A DNA stretch of 64,000 bases from Microbacterium sp. LWH7-1.2. GTDB taxonomy: Bacteria > Actinomycetota > Actinomycetes > Actinomycetales > Microbacteriaceae. The first letter of the stretch is position 1. Each line of letters opens with the position of its first letter. The notes below the pieces were generated by a model. It searched no databases. It was not told where the DNA came from and saw only the letters and a program-made list of their open reading frames with translations. The stretch is taken from contig NZ_CP151637.1 in NCBI RefSeq assembly GCF_038397755.1, forward strand, positions 1,860,001 through 1,924,000. Reading direction: 5' to 3'. Of the stretch, positions 1 to 10,177 are shown piece by piece. The position numbers and the translations under genes were made by a program.

Positions 1-1215
<1,215 letters not shown>

Positions 1216-1267
1216 CAGTCACGTCCTTCTTGCGGGTCGGCGTTCAGCCTATCGCAAGCATCCGAGA

Positions 1268-1285
1268 TATCTCGACGTCAAGATA
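1268..1285 (-). promoter_or_regulatory. Palindromic operator candidate upstream of icd
   Basis: TATCTCGACGTCAAGATA is a near-perfect inverted repeat centred about 61 bp upstream of the icd start. Its core TCTCGACGTCAAGA differs by one base from the core at 40869-40882 upstream of sucC, at almost the same distance from that start. MarR-like or other dimeric regulators bind such sites; which one binds here is unknown. Confidence 0.55.
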
Positions 1286-1361
1286 CTTCTCCGTATGAAC
1301 TCCGTGTTAATCCGAGACTCCGACGATGCCGGATGTCGTCATGGGGGCTAGCCTGTGGTCC

Positions 1362-1814
1362 ATGGGTGAACTGCGACTCGTCGAACTGTCCGCCGCGACC
1401 ATCGTGGCGGTCAACAATATGTCGCTCAAGCCCGGCCAGGAGGAGTACCTGTCGCCGGTGAGCTACGGCATCGCCGCGACGGTCGTGAACCCGCAGACGA
1501 CCTGGCAGCGCGTGGTCCTCGACGGCGAGGAGGTGGTCGCCTTCGTCAGCGGCAACTTCGACCCCGACGATCCGCAGGAGCACTTCCGCTCGGTGCTGTG
1601 GCGCATCAACGTCGACGCCGACGACCAGGGCCGGGGCGTCGGCCGCTTCGCGGTGGCCGGGCTCCTCGAAGAGGCCCGCAACCGCGGAATGGACCGCGTG
1701 AACGTCATCTACGAGGCCGGCGAAGGCGGTCCGCAGGCATTCTTCGAGCGCGTGGGCTTCACACCGGTCGGCGAGACCGAGTACGGTGAAGTCATCGCAG
1801 AGATCCGTCTCTGA
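1362..1814 (+). CDS. GNAT-family N-acetyltransferase, BltD/PaiA-like
   Basis: A 150-residue acetyl-CoA-dependent acetyltransferase of the GNAT fold. The acetyl-CoA loop is visible as DADDQGRGVGRFAVAGLL (Q/RxxGxG/A type), followed by the usual C-terminal GFTPVGE strand. The N-terminal NMSLKPGQEEYLSP resembles polyamine acetyltransferases of the BltD/PaiA group, so a diamine or polyamine substrate is possible but not shown. I start at 1362 rather than the in-frame ATG at 1326 because GNAT homology begins at GELRLVEL. It is divergent from icd, with 146 bp between the starts. Confidence 0.8.
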   Translation: MGELRLVELSAATIVAVNNMSLKPGQEEYLSPVSYGIAATVVNPQTTWQRVVLDGEEVVAFVSGNFDPDDPQEHFRSVLWRINVDADDQGRGVGRFAVAGLLEEARNRGMDRVNVIYEAGEGGPQAFFERVGFTPVGETEYGEVIAEIRL

Positions 1815-1852
1815 CGCGAAGCCGCACGATCGACCCGAAGACTTCCCCACAC

Positions 1853-1869
1853 AGCGCCCGCCGGGCGCT
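1853..1869 (+). terminator. Small GC hairpin after the GNAT gene
   Basis: AGCGCC-CGCCG-GGCGCT forms a 6-bp stem 38 bp past the GNAT stop. It has no U-run, so termination is only plausible. Confidence 0.35.
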
Positions 1870-1990
1870 CAGAGACCGGCGGCGGGGCCTCGAATACCCC
1901 TCCCCCATCGAGACCCCGTCGCCTTCTCGGTCCGCGCCTTCTCGGTCCGCCGCGTCGAAACGCTTCCGCGCGACGCGCTAGGGTGAGCGG

Positions 1991-2959
1991 ATGCCGAGAT
2001 TCGATCTGTCCCCCGCGGAACTGGCCGACTACATCCCCGACGTTCGCGAACCCGCCGACTTCGACGCCTTCTGGGCCGAGACCCTCGGGCAGTCGCGGCA
2101 GTGGGATGCCTCCCCCGACGTCGTTCGCCTCGATACGCCGTTCACGCTGGTCGACATCTTCGACGTGACGTTCCCCGGCTTCGGCGGCGACCCGGTCAAG
2201 GCATGGCTGACGCTGCCCGCGGGCGCCGAGGGCCGGCTCCCCGCGGTCGTCGAGTACCAGGGCTACGGCGGCGGCCGCGGTCTCCCGGGCGAGCGCCTCG
2301 GCTGGACCGCAGCGGGTTACGCGCACCTCCTCATGGACACGCGCGGCCAGGGCTCGATGTGGGGCTCCGGCGGCGACACGCCAGATCCGCACGGCACCGG
2401 GCCGTCGTCGGCGGGTTTCATGACGCGTGGCATCGAGGACCCCGAGACGTACTACTACCGTCGGGTTTTCACGGATGCGGTTCGCGCCGTCGACGCCGTC
2501 CGCGCACTGCCGCAGGTCGACGCCGACCGCGTCGCCGTGTGCGGGGCGAGCCAGGGCGGTGGCATCGCGATCGCGGCTGCCGGGCTCTCCGACGGTCTCG
2601 TTGCCGTCATGCCCGACGTGCCGTTCCTCTGCCACTTCGAGCGCGCCGTCGGCTTCACCGGCGGCGACCCCTACGAGGAGGTCGTGCGCTACCTGGCCGT
2701 CCACCGCGGCAAGGACGACCGGGTGCTCGAGACCCTGTCGTACTTCGACGGCGTGAACATGGCGAAGCGGGCGGATGCCGCGGCCCTCTACTCCGTCGCG
2801 CTCATGGACACCACCTGCCCGCCGTCGACCGTGTACGCGGCGTTCAACCGCCACACGACCGCGACGAAGCAGATCGAGGTCTACACCCACAACGGCCACG
2901 AGGGGGGCCAGGCGTTCCAGTTCCCGAAGCAGGCCCGCTTCCTCGGCGGCCTGATCTAG
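1991..2959 (+). CDS. Carbohydrate esterase family 7 (acetylxylan esterase / cephalosporin-C deacetylase)
   Basis: A 322-residue alpha/beta hydrolase of normal CE7 length. The nucleophile is in CGASQGG (Ser187), and the family's Asp and His sit in LMDTTCPPST (Asp273) and NGHEGG (His303). The RGQG motif (MDTRGQGSMWG) is diagnostic for CE7 and helps shape the oxyanion hole. There is no signal peptide, so it probably removes acetyl groups from imported oligosaccharides in the cytoplasm. The beta-mannosidase gene follows by 49 bp, which fits a mannan/hemicellulose utilisation operon (inference). The ATG at 1991 is the only start that gives the family's PRFDLS N-terminus. Confidence 0.92.
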   Translation: MPRFDLSPAELADYIPDVREPADFDAFWAETLGQSRQWDASPDVVRLDTPFTLVDIFDVTFPGFGGDPVKAWLTLPAGAEGRLPAVVEYQGYGGGRGLPGERLGWTAAGYAHLLMDTRGQGSMWGSGGDTPDPHGTGPSSAGFMTRGIEDPETYYYRRVFTDAVRAVDAVRALPQVDADRVAVCGASQGGGIAIAAAGLSDGLVAVMPDVPFLCHFERAVGFTGGDPYEEVVRYLAVHRGKDDRVLETLSYFDGVNMAKRADAAALYSVALMDTTCPPSTVYAAFNRHTTATKQIEVYTHNGHEGGQAFQFPKQARFLGGLI

Positions 2960-3008
2960 CCGCGCCTCGGCGCTGGATCTGCGCGGGCATCACCGCAGGA
3001 GCCGTCAC

Positions 3009-5486
3009 ATGACCTCATCCCTCTCCCTCCGCCCGATCGACGCAGGCTGGACGCTCCGTGCATCCGCGGGACCCGTGCCGGACGGATGGACGGATGCCGT
3101 CACCGCGGTGGTGCCCGGGTGCGTTCACACCGATCTCCTCGCCGCCGGACTGATCCCCGACCCCTTCCTCGACGACAACGAGTCGGCGCTGGCGTGGATC
3201 GGACTCGTCGACTGGACGTACGCGACGACGTTCTCCTGGACGACGGATGCTGCGGACCGCACCGATCTCGTCTTCGAAGGCCTCGACACCGTCACGGCGG
3301 TCCTGCTCAACGGGAACGAGATCGGGGTGACGGCGAACCAGCACCGCTCGTACCGGTTCGACGTCCGCGACCGGCTCGTCGAGGGCGAGAACGAACTCGT
3401 GGTGCGCTTCCGCTCCCCCGTGAAGTACGCGAACGAGCAGAGCGTCGCGCTCGGCGTGCGGCAGCGCCCGTACCCGCTGCCCTACGACGCCATCCGCAAG
3501 TCGGCTTGCAGCTTCGGCTGGGACTGGGGCATCGCAACGTACACGAGCGGCATCGTCAAACCGGTCGGGCTGGAGTCCTGGTCGGTCGCGCGCCTCGCGC
3601 GGACGCGCGTGGCCGCTGCTCCCGTGGGCGACGGCGGCACGATCACGGTGGATGTCGAGCTCGAGCGCTCGCGCGAGGGCGCGGTGACGGTGACCGTGGG
3701 TTGCGGCGGGGTCGAGGCATCCGTGAGTCTCTCCGCGGGCGACGCGAACGCGACCGTCGTTCTCACGCTGGCCGAGGTCGAGCGGTGGTGGCCGGTCGGG
3801 TACGGGGCGCAGCCCCTGTACGACGTGGAGGTCGAGGTCGCTGCATCCGATGGCACGGTCCTCCATCGCACCGCGCGCAAGGTGGGCTTCCGCGACGTGC
3901 GGTGGGACATGACGCCCGACGAGGAGGGCACGCCGTTCAGCCTCGTCGTCAATGACCACCCGGTCTTCGTGAAGGGTGTCAACTGGATCCCCGATGACGC
4001 ACTCACCGTGCGCGTGACGCGCGATCGCCTGCGGCGCCGCTTCGAGCAGGCGCTCGACGCCAACCTCAACCTCCTCCGGGTGTGGGGCGGCGGGCTGTAC
4101 GAGTCCGACGACTTCTACGAGCTCGCCGACGAGCTGGGTCTGCTGGTGTGGCAGGACTTCCTGTTCGCGTGCGCCGCCTACGCCGAAGAGGATCCGCTGC
4201 GGTCCGAGATCGAGGCGGAGGCGCGCGAGAACATCGTGCGACTCGGCCACCACGCCTCGCTCGTGCTGCTGACGGGCAACAACGAGAATCTGTGGGGTTA
4301 CGAGGACTGGGGCTGGAAGCTGCGCCTCGACGGCAGGACGTGGGGTGCGCATTACTACTACGAGCTGTTCCCGGCGCTCGTCGCCGAGTTCGCGCCGCAC
4401 GTGCCGTACGCGCCCGGCAGCCCGTTCAGCCCCGGCATGGGCTGGGACGGCGAGGCGCAGACCGGCCCGCACCCGAACGACGAGCAGCACGGTTCGGTGC
4501 ATCTGTGGGAGCAGTGGAACCGCCGCGACTGGCCCACTTACCGCGAGCACCGACCGCGCTTCGTCGCCGAGTTCGGCTGGCAGGGACCGCCGGCGTGGAG
4601 CACGCTCGTGCGCTCCGTGTCGGACGCGCCGCTGACGCCCGAATCGCCGGGCATGATCGTGCACCAGAAGGCGATGGAGGGGAACACCAAGCTCTCGAAC
4701 GGTCTCATCCCCCACTTCCGAATGCCGGAGGCCATGGAGGACTGGCACTGGGCCATGCAGCTCAACCAGGCGCTGGCGGTGCGCACCGCCCTCGAGCACT
4801 TCCGCTCCTGGGCGCCGCGCACGCAGGGAGCGATCGTGTGGCAGCTCAACGACTGCTGGCCGGTCACGTCGTGGGCCGCGATCGACGGCGACGAGCGTCC
4901 GAAGCCGCTCTACTACGGGCTGAAGAACGCGTTCGCCCCGCGCCTGGCGACGATCCAGCCTCGCGAGGGCGGGCTCGCCGCGGTGCTCGTGAACGACACC
5001 GCCGAGAAGTGGTCCGGCGAGGTCGTCGCGCGGCGTGTCGCGTTCACCGGCGAGGAGCTCGCACGGTACTCGACCCCGGTCTCGCTGGACCCGCGCGAGA
5101 CCGTGACCGTCGCGCTGCCCGCCGACGTCGCGGTCGCGGCCGACGCGGCCGCGGAACTCGTTGTGGCGGGCGTCGACGACGTGCGCGGCTTCTGGTTCTT
5201 CGCCGAGCCCCGGGATTCGGCGCTCGGTGCCGCCGAGGTCGAGGTGCGCACGCAGCCGGTCGAGGGTGGCACGCGGGTCACGTTCACGGCCTCGACGCTG
5301 GTGCGCGATCTCACGCTGCTCGTCGACAAGATCGATCCCGATGCCGTCGCGTCCGACGCGCTCGTGACCCTGCTGCCGGGCGAGAGCACGACGCTCGTCG
5401 TTCGTCACGACGGCGAGGGGCTCGCAGCATCCGTCCTGTCCGATCCGCGGGTGATGCGCACCGCCAACGAGCTGGTCGTCTCGTGA
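3009..5486 (+). CDS. Beta-mannosidase, glycoside hydrolase family 2
   Basis: An 825-residue exo-hydrolase that removes terminal beta-mannose residues. An N-terminal sugar-binding jelly roll (residues 1-190) contains FGWDWG, then an Ig-like domain, then the TIM barrel. The acid/base is in GNNEN (Glu426) and the nucleophile in VAEFGWQGPP (Glu521), both at the expected GH2 spacing; WQLNDCWPVTSW is typical of beta-mannosidases. It has no signal peptide and is likely cytoplasmic. It lies in one transcription unit with the CE7 esterase upstream and the sugar kinase downstream. The gene between it and the kinase has been reduced to a remnant that overlaps its last four bases. Confidence 0.95.
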   Translation: MTSSLSLRPIDAGWTLRASAGPVPDGWTDAVTAVVPGCVHTDLLAAGLIPDPFLDDNESALAWIGLVDWTYATTFSWTTDAADRTDLVFEGLDTVTAVLLNGNEIGVTANQHRSYRFDVRDRLVEGENELVVRFRSPVKYANEQSVALGVRQRPYPLPYDAIRKSACSFGWDWGIATYTSGIVKPVGLESWSVARLARTRVAAAPVGDGGTITVDVELERSREGAVTVTVGCGGVEASVSLSAGDANATVVLTLAEVERWWPVGYGAQPLYDVEVEVAASDGTVLHRTARKVGFRDVRWDMTPDEEGTPFSLVVNDHPVFVKGVNWIPDDALTVRVTRDRLRRRFEQALDANLNLLRVWGGGLYESDDFYELADELGLLVWQDFLFACAAYAEEDPLRSEIEAEARENIVRLGHHASLVLLTGNNENLWGYEDWGWKLRLDGRTWGAHYYYELFPALVAEFAPHVPYAPGSPFSPGMGWDGEAQTGPHPNDEQHGSVHLWEQWNRRDWPTYREHRPRFVAEFGWQGPPAWSTLVRSVSDAPLTPESPGMIVHQKAMEGNTKLSNGLIPHFRMPEAMEDWHWAMQLNQALAVRTALEHFRSWAPRTQGAIVWQLNDCWPVTSWAAIDGDERPKPLYYGLKNAFAPRLATIQPREGGLAAVLVNDTAEKWSGEVVARRVAFTGEELARYSTPVSLDPRETVTVALPADVAVAADAAAELVVAGVDDVRGFWFFAEPRDSALGAAEVEVRTQPVEGGTRVTFTASTLVRDLTLLVDKIDPDAVASDALVTLLPGESTTLVVRHDGEGLAASVLSDPRVMRTANELVVS

Positions 5487-5787
5487 GCGGGATGCCGTTC
5501 TTCGTCATGGGGCCGGATGCCCTTCGCGGGAGGGAGCCCTCGACCGGCCGAACAGCTGGTCCTTGCCCGGTGGGGTTCCGGGCGACGAGCAACTGCGGTA
5601 CGACAGGGTCATGTTCGAGGCGCGCGCAGAGCGCGCGTGGATGGAGGGATTCATGATGTGGGACGTGCCCGCCGGCGTGCACTCCGCGGAGGAAGCGACC
5701 GCGAAGGACGACTGCGCCTACGGCAAGCCCGCGGGAGAGTATCTCCGCGCGGAGTGCACGGCCCTCGCGGCGGGGGTCCCGCGATGA
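5483..5787 (+). pseudogene. C-terminal remnant of a GH113-like glycoside hydrolase
   Basis: In the frame ending at the TGA 5785-5787 the translation reads PSREGALDRPNSWSLPGG, then DEQLRYDRVMFEA, MEGFMMWDVPA and DCAYGKPAGEYLRAE. This matches the C-terminal end of GH113-type beta-mannanase-like hydrolases (EIGYPSREGA..RPNDWS, DEEEQ.RYYR, WDWPA, YGKPAE). The catalytic barrel before it is missing. A GTG at 5483 in another frame (VSGMPFFVMGPDA) may be the old N-terminus, joined by an internal deletion that shifts frame near 5517. The remnant stop overlaps the kinase ATG as ATGA, so it may still feed ribosomes to the kinase. The family assignment comes from remembered motifs. Confidence 0.6.
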
Positions 5788-6698
5788 GCGCCGCGGTGCT
5801 CGCGATCGACGCGGGCCAGACGGGCATCAAGGTGCGGGTGCGCGAGCACGACATCGTGTTCCCGGGCATCCGCACCGGCGAGCCGCTCATCCCCCAGCTC
5901 GCGGCCGTCGCCCGCGCCGCGATCGAGCGGACGGGCGCCGAGGTCTCCGTCGTGAGCGCGGGTGTGTCGGGCCTCACCACGCGGGAATCGGATGCTGCCG
6001 CCTTCCTCGCCCGCATCGACGACGCCGCCGTGCGCGAGGTGATCCTCGCCCACGACTCGACGACCTCGTTCCTCGGCGCGCTCGGCGACGCGCGGGGCGC
6101 CGTCGTCGCGGCGGGCACCGGCGTCGTCACGCTCGCTGTGGGCGCGTCGCGGGTGGCGCGGGTCGACGGGTGGGGCTACCTGATGGGCGACGCGGGCAGC
6201 GGATACTGGATCGGGCGCGAGGCACTCGACGCCGTGATGCGCGAGTACGACGGTCGCGGACCGGCGACGGCGCTGCGCCCGGTGGCCGAGGAACGCTGGC
6301 CCGACCTCAGCCAGGCGTACATCCACCTGCAGTCCGACCCCGAGCGCGTGAGCGTGATCGCCTCCTTCGCGGCGCACGTCTCGCGCCTCGCGACGGAGGG
6401 CGACGCGGTGTCGCAGGACATCACGGTGCGAGCCGGCGGTGAGCTCGCGCACAGCGTCGAGACGGCGCTGCGCCGCGTGCGCTCCGACGAGCCCGGCGAG
6501 CACTTCGCCGCCTGCGCGATCGGCGGTGTCTTCCGCTCCCCGCGGCTGCGCGAGGCGTTCGCATCGCACATCGCCGCGAGCGAGTTCGACGTCACGCTCG
6601 TCGAGCCCCTCGGCCACGGCATCGACGGCGCCGCGGCCCTCGCGGGCCTCGCGCCGCAGCATCCGCTCGCCCACGCGGTCTCGATCGCCCACGCCTGA
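5784..6698 (+). CDS. N-acetylglucosamine kinase-like sugar kinase (BadF/BadG ATPase fold)
   Basis: A 304-residue ASKHA-fold kinase of about the usual length. The phosphate-1 loop is AIDAGQTGIKV (residues 6-16), the second phosphate motif is VVAAGTGVVTLAV, and DGWGYLMGDAGSGYWIG is the hallmark of the BadF/BadG/BcrA/BcrD and GlcNAc-kinase group. It probably phosphorylates a hexose or amino sugar released by the upstream glycosidases; the exact sugar is not readable. The ATG at 5784 overlaps the stop of the GH113 remnant. Its last 78 bases recur, almost unchanged, at 8203-8289. Confidence 0.85.
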   Translation: MSAAVLAIDAGQTGIKVRVREHDIVFPGIRTGEPLIPQLAAVARAAIERTGAEVSVVSAGVSGLTTRESDAAAFLARIDDAAVREVILAHDSTTSFLGALGDARGAVVAAGTGVVTLAVGASRVARVDGWGYLMGDAGSGYWIGREALDAVMREYDGRGPATALRPVAEERWPDLSQAYIHLQSDPERVSVIASFAAHVSRLATEGDAVSQDITVRAGGELAHSVETALRRVRSDEPGEHFAACAIGGVFRSPRLREAFASHIAASEFDVTLVEPLGHGIDGAAALAGLAPQHPLAHAVSIAHA

Positions 6699-6731
6699 CG
6701 CTCCACGCGTCGTGGAGTCCCCTCCGTCGCG

Positions 6732-6817
6732 GATCCGGAATTCGGACGATCGCACAGTTTCCGGTACGCCAGAAGTCGACTGATCCGGAAAGCGGCTGAA
6801 AGTCCGAATTCCGGATC
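6732..6817 (+). repeat. 86-bp element A with perfect 16-bp terminal inverted repeats
   Basis: The left end GATCCGGAATTCGGAC (6732-6747) is the exact reverse complement of GTCCGAATTCCGGATC (6802-6817). Related elements of the same length lie at 7914-8000 and 8093-8178. Being short, non-coding and TIR-bounded, it resembles a MITE or REP-type element. It sits between the kinase stop and the nuclease gene. Confidence 0.75.
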
Positions 6818-6950
6818 GGGGAGGATGTGGCCGATCGAAGAGCCGAGGCGTCCGGCGCGCGTTCCTCCCCAGGGAGGGGCTGAGCGGCAGGAGCGGTCGC
6901 GCCTGTGGAGTTCCTCTTTGAGCAGCCGCGACGGCGGAAGGATGCTGCGG

Positions 6951-7844
6951 GTGAGCCTCGTCCGAAACGCTTCCCGAGACACCACCCAGCGCATGGCCCG
7001 CCAGATCGAGCAGCTTGTCGTGTGGGTGATCGCCTCCGGCGGAATCGCGCACCGAAACGCTGCCGGGAACGCGGGGTTCCCACTGCCCGTGCGCCGAGCC
7101 GCAGTGCGCTGCGGAGCTCTGCGTCGCGTCCGCCGTGAATGGCTGGCGACGGATGCCGCACCCGCCGACCTCCTGATCGCGGCCGAGAACGGGGGCAGCC
7201 TCACCTGCGTGTCGGCTGCGCGGCGCCGGGCATGGTGGATACCCGAGGGCGTGGACGACTCCATTCACGTTCGGCTCGAGCCACACGCTGCGTCGCCCGT
7301 TTCGCCTGTCGTGGCACATTGGACGCAGCGCATCGCACCAGCGCCGGGCTACGGGCTTCTAGAGTCGGTCGAAGACACACTCGCCCACATCTCGGTCTGC
7401 CTCGCCCCGGAGGACGCGCAGATCGTCTGGAACTCCGCGCTCCAGACCGAGAAGATCACGCCGATGGCGATCCGACGTGTTCACTGGCCTCACCGACAGG
7501 CGCGCGAGTGCGCACAACGCGCATCAGGTCAGTCCGACTCGGGCCTGGAGACGATTCTGGTGGTTCGTCTGAGCGGCTGGGGTGTTCCGCTACGTCAGCA
7601 GGTTGTCCTCCTCGGGCGGCCGGTCGACCTCCTCATCGGAGAACGCCTGGTGATCCAGGTCGACGGCTTCGCCCACCACTCTTCTTCTGCACAACGTTCC
7701 AAGGACGTGGCGTTCGACGCAGAACTCTCGCTCAACGGCTATACAGTGTTCCGATTCACGTATGAGCAGGTGGTTCGTGGCTGGGACACGGTCGAGCGGA
7801 CGATCGCCCGCGCGATCGCCGCAGGCGTACACCTGGCTCGGTGA
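6951..7844 (+). CDS. DUF559/Vsr-like endonuclease-domain protein with AbiEi-like N-terminus
   Basis: About 297 residues. The N-terminal part (IEQLVVWVIASGG, then AVRCGALRRVRREWLA) looks like the winged-helix start of AbiEi-type proteins. The C-terminal part has the Vsr/DUF559 PD-(D/E)xK-like core: PVDLLIG, RLVIQVDGFAHH, then KDVAFDAEL and GYTVFRFTYEQV. A nuclease activity follows from the fold family but is not shown here. I chose GTG 6951 because GGAAGG lies 9 bases upstream; ATG 6942 or ATG 6993 remain possible. The gene is bracketed by 86-bp inverted-repeat elements and copies of the kinase tail, suggesting it came in as a mobile block. Confidence 0.65.
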   Translation: MSLVRNASRDTTQRMARQIEQLVVWVIASGGIAHRNAAGNAGFPLPVRRAAVRCGALRRVRREWLATDAAPADLLIAAENGGSLTCVSAARRRAWWIPEGVDDSIHVRLEPHAASPVSPVVAHWTQRIAPAPGYGLLESVEDTLAHISVCLAPEDAQIVWNSALQTEKITPMAIRRVHWPHRQARECAQRASGQSDSGLETILVVRLSGWGVPLRQQVVLLGRPVDLLIGERLVIQVDGFAHHSSSAQRSKDVAFDAELSLNGYTVFRFTYEQVVRGWDTVERTIARAIAAGVHLAR

Positions 7845-7913
7845 TTCGGGGCCACCCCCGCCGCACGCCCAGCCGGCGCGGGTGTACGGCCCGTTCTGGC
7901 CAGCTCACACGGC

Positions 7914-8000
7914 GATCCGAGAATCGGACTCCGGCGCGGTTGTCCGGATGTTCACCCGCCCGCCAGCCCGGGAAAGCGCAAGAACCCCGAAGTCCGGATC
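7914..8000 (+). repeat. 87-bp element B, degenerate relative of element A
   Basis: It begins GATCCGAGAATCGGAC and ends CCCCGAAGTCCGGATC; the right end matches element A's right end at 13 of 16 positions. The interior shares the word GGGAAAGCGCAAG with element C. Its own ends now pair imperfectly. Confidence 0.6.
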
Positions 8001-8008
8001 CGGGGATG

Positions 8009-8062
8009 GTCGACGGCGCCGTCACCGCCCGCTGACGCGCGCTGCAGCATCCGCTCGCCGCG
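8009..8062 (+). repeat. Degenerate partial copy of the kinase 3' end
   Basis: GTCGACGGCGCCG and GCAGCATCCGCTCGCC appear in the same order as in the kinase tail, with the middle lost or altered. It directly follows element B, as the fuller copy at 8203 follows element C. Confidence 0.5.
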
Positions 8063-8092
8063 ATATGGCGGCGAGTGATCCATCCGCGACCC

Positions 8093-8178
8093 GATCCGAA
8101 GATCGGACCTTCGCGCCGTTTTCGGACCGCCGCCGCCCGCCTGACCCGGAAAAGCGCAAGGACTCCGAATTCCGGATC
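8093..8178 (+). repeat. 86-bp element C
   Basis: It begins GATCCGAAGATCGGAC and ends CTCCGAATTCCGGATC, the latter 15 of 16 identical to element A's right end. It has the same length as A and the same interior AAAGCGCAAG word as B. Confidence 0.65.
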
Positions 8179-8202
8179 CGCGGGGGGCGGCGGACGGGCC
8201 GA

Positions 8203-8289
8203 GTCGACGGCGCCGCGGCCCTCGCGGCCCTCGCGGGCCTCGCGCCGCAGCATCCGCTCGCCCACGCGGTCTCGATCGCCTACGCGTGA
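8203..8289 (+). repeat. Near-identical duplicate of the sugar-kinase 3' end
   Basis: These 87 bp repeat 6621-6698 including the stop codon, with a 9-bp internal insertion (CTCGCGGCC) and only about four substitutions. It encodes no start of its own and is not a gene. The duplicate brackets the nuclease-and-repeat block, so the block was probably inserted or amplified within this locus. Confidence 0.8.
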
Positions 8290-8301
8290 GCCCGAGTACG
8301 G

Positions 8302-8343
8302 CGGATGCCCCGGCCCTGTGTGGACAGGGGGCCGGGGCATCCG
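8302..8343. terminator. Bidirectional terminator hairpin
   Basis: CGGATGCCCCGGCCC pairs perfectly over 15 bp with GGGCCGGGGCATCCG, with a 12-base loop. It separates the rightward sugar/nuclease region from the leftward ABC exporter genes, whose stop lies 20 bp away. The arms contain the GGATGC/GCATCC word frequent in this genome. Confidence 0.8.
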
Positions 8344-8362
8344 CGGTCGAAGCCGGATCGGG

Positions 8363-10177
8363 CTAGACGAGCGACTCCCGCCACGCGGCGTGAAGCTGGG
8401 CGAACTTGCCGGTGCCGCCGATGAGCTCCTCGGGGGTGTCGTCCTCGATGATCTCGCCGTGCTCCATGACCAGCACGCGGTCCGCGATCGCGACCGTCGA
8501 GAGTCGGTGCGCGATGATGATCGCGGTGCGGTCGGCGAGCAGGGTCTGCAGCGCGTCCTGGATCTGACGCTCGGACGGGATGTCGAGCGACGCCGTGGCC
8601 TCATCGAGGATGAGCACCGCCGGGTTCGCCAGGAACGCCCGCGCGAACGAGATCAGCTGGCGCTGACCCGCCGACACGCGACCGCCGCGCTTGTTGACGT
8701 CGGTGGCGTAGCCGTCGGGAAGCGCCTGGATGAAGGCATCCGCTCCCACCGCTCGCGCCGCAGCCTCGATCTCGTCCATCGTCGCGTCGGGCTTGCCCAG
8801 GGCGATGTTGTCGGCGACCGTTCCGCTGAACAGGTAGGCCTCCTGGGTGACCATGACGATCGCGCGGCGGAGATCCTTCGGGTGCAGGTTGCGCAGATCG
8901 ACACCGTCGAGCGTCACCGCGCCGCGCGTCGGGTCGTAGAACCGCGACACGAGCTTGGCGAGCGTCGACTTGCCGGCGCCCGTCGTGCCGACGAGTGCGA
9001 TCGTCTGGCCGGCCGGGATGTCGAGCGAGAAGTCCGGAAGGATGACGCGGTCCTGGGAGTACCCGAACAGCACGTCGTCGAACCGGATGTGGCCCTTCGC
9101 CTCCCACAGGTCGACCGGGGTCTTGGGGTCGGGAACCGTGGGCTCCTCCTCCAGGACGCCCGACACCTTCTCGAGCGCCGCCGTCGCGGACTGGTACGAG
9201 TTCAGGAAGAACGCGACCTCCTGCAGCGGCGAGAAGAAGTTGCGGACGTACAGCACGGCCGACAGCAGGAAGCCGATCTCCATCGCGCCGTCGACGACGC
9301 GGATGCCGCCCCACGCGATGACGATCGCGAGCGTGAACGACGCCACCGCCATGAGCCCCGGCTCGAAAGTGCCGAACAGGCGGATCGAGCGCATGTTCAC
9401 GTCCCGGTAGTCCATCGCCAGACCGCCGAACTCCTCGTCGTTGCGGCCCTCCTTGCGGAAGGCCTTCACGGCGCGGATGCCCGTCATCGTCTCGACGAAC
9501 TTCACGATCACCTTCGCGCTGATGACGCGCGACTCGCGGTATACGAGCTGCGAGCGCGTGTAGAACCAGCGCATCAGGAGGAAGAGGGGGATACCCATGA
9601 ACGTGAGGATCAGGCCCGACTGCCAGTCCACGATGAACAGCGCGACCAGCGTGAACGCACCGTAGAGAATGCCCGACACCAGCTCGTTCAGGCCCCCGTC
9701 GAGGAGCTCGCGGATGGTGTCGAGGTCGCTCGTCTGCCGCGAGATGATCCGGCCGGACGTGTACGACTCGTGGAACTCCAGGCTCAGCCGCTGCGTGTGC
9801 AGGAAGATGCGCTTGCGCAGGTCCAGCATGATCGCCTGGGTGAGGCGCGCCGCAACGACGACGTACCACCCGATGAGAGCGGCGCCGCCGAGCGCGGTCA
9901 CGAGGTACACGAGGACCACGAGGATCGTCGGCGCCCAATCCATGCGCTCCACCGCGGCGGGCAGCGCGTTGTTGATGCCGATGCCGATGAGCCACGGCCC
10001 CGCGACGCGCAGTGCCGTCGAGACCACGAGCACGACGCCCGCGAGGATCAGCTGCCCCCGCACCGGGGTGATGAGCGAGCCGAGCAGGCGCAGCGAGCGC
10101 TTGCGGATCGCCTTGCTCTCGGCGCGCGTGTAGTCGGAGCGATCTTCGCCGCTCGTTCCGGTCACCGTCGTGCTCAC
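8363..10177 (-). CDS. ABC exporter half-transporter, catalytically canonical subunit
   Basis: About 604 residues: an N-terminal six-helix type-IV exporter membrane domain and a C-terminal nucleotide-binding domain. Walker A is [13 protein letters not shown], the signature is [14 protein letters not shown], and Walker B with its catalytic Glu is [12 protein letters not shown]. The start is GTG at 10177, overlapping the upstream TGA as GTGA behind a GGGAGG ribosome site; the longer reading from 10192 lies inside the upstream gene. With that gene it should form a heterodimeric multidrug-type exporter of the BmrCD/TM287-288 kind. The substrate is unknown. Confidence 0.92.
   Translation of the reverse strand: MSTTVTGTSGEDRSDYTRAESKAIRKRSLRLLGSLITPVRGQLILAGVVLVVSTALRVAGPWLIGIGINNALPAAVERMDWAPTILVVLVYLVTALGGAALIGWYVVVAARLTQAIMLDLRKRIFLHTQRLSLEFHESYTSGRIISRQTSDLDTIRELLDGGLNELVSGILYGAFTLVALFIVDWQSGLILTFMGIPLFLLMRWFYTRSQLVYRESRVISAKVIVKFVETMTGIRAVKAFRKEGRNDEEFGGLAMDYRDVNMRSIRLFGTFEPGLMAVASFTLAIVIAWGGIRVVDGAMEIGFLLSAVLYVRNFFSPLQEVAFFLNSYQSATAALEKVSGVLEEEPTVPDPKTPVDLWEAKGHIRFDDVLFGYSQDRVILPDFSLDIPAGQTIALVGTTGAGKSTLAKLVSRFYDPTRGAVTLDGVDLRNLHPKDLRRAIVMVTQEAYLFSGTVADNIALGKPDATMDEIEAAARAVGADAFIQALPDGYATDVNKRGGRVSAGQRQLISFARAFLANPAVLILDEATASLDIPSERQIQDALQTLLADRTAIIIAHRLSTVAIADRVLVMEHGEIIEDDTPEELIGGTGKFAQLHAAWRESLV

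Noticed and set aside
7762..8289. Plus-strand frame of 175 codons ending in the kinase-tail duplicate.
   Set aside because: It overlaps the nuclease gene end, runs through non-coding repeat elements, and keeps the kinase tail only because of the duplication.
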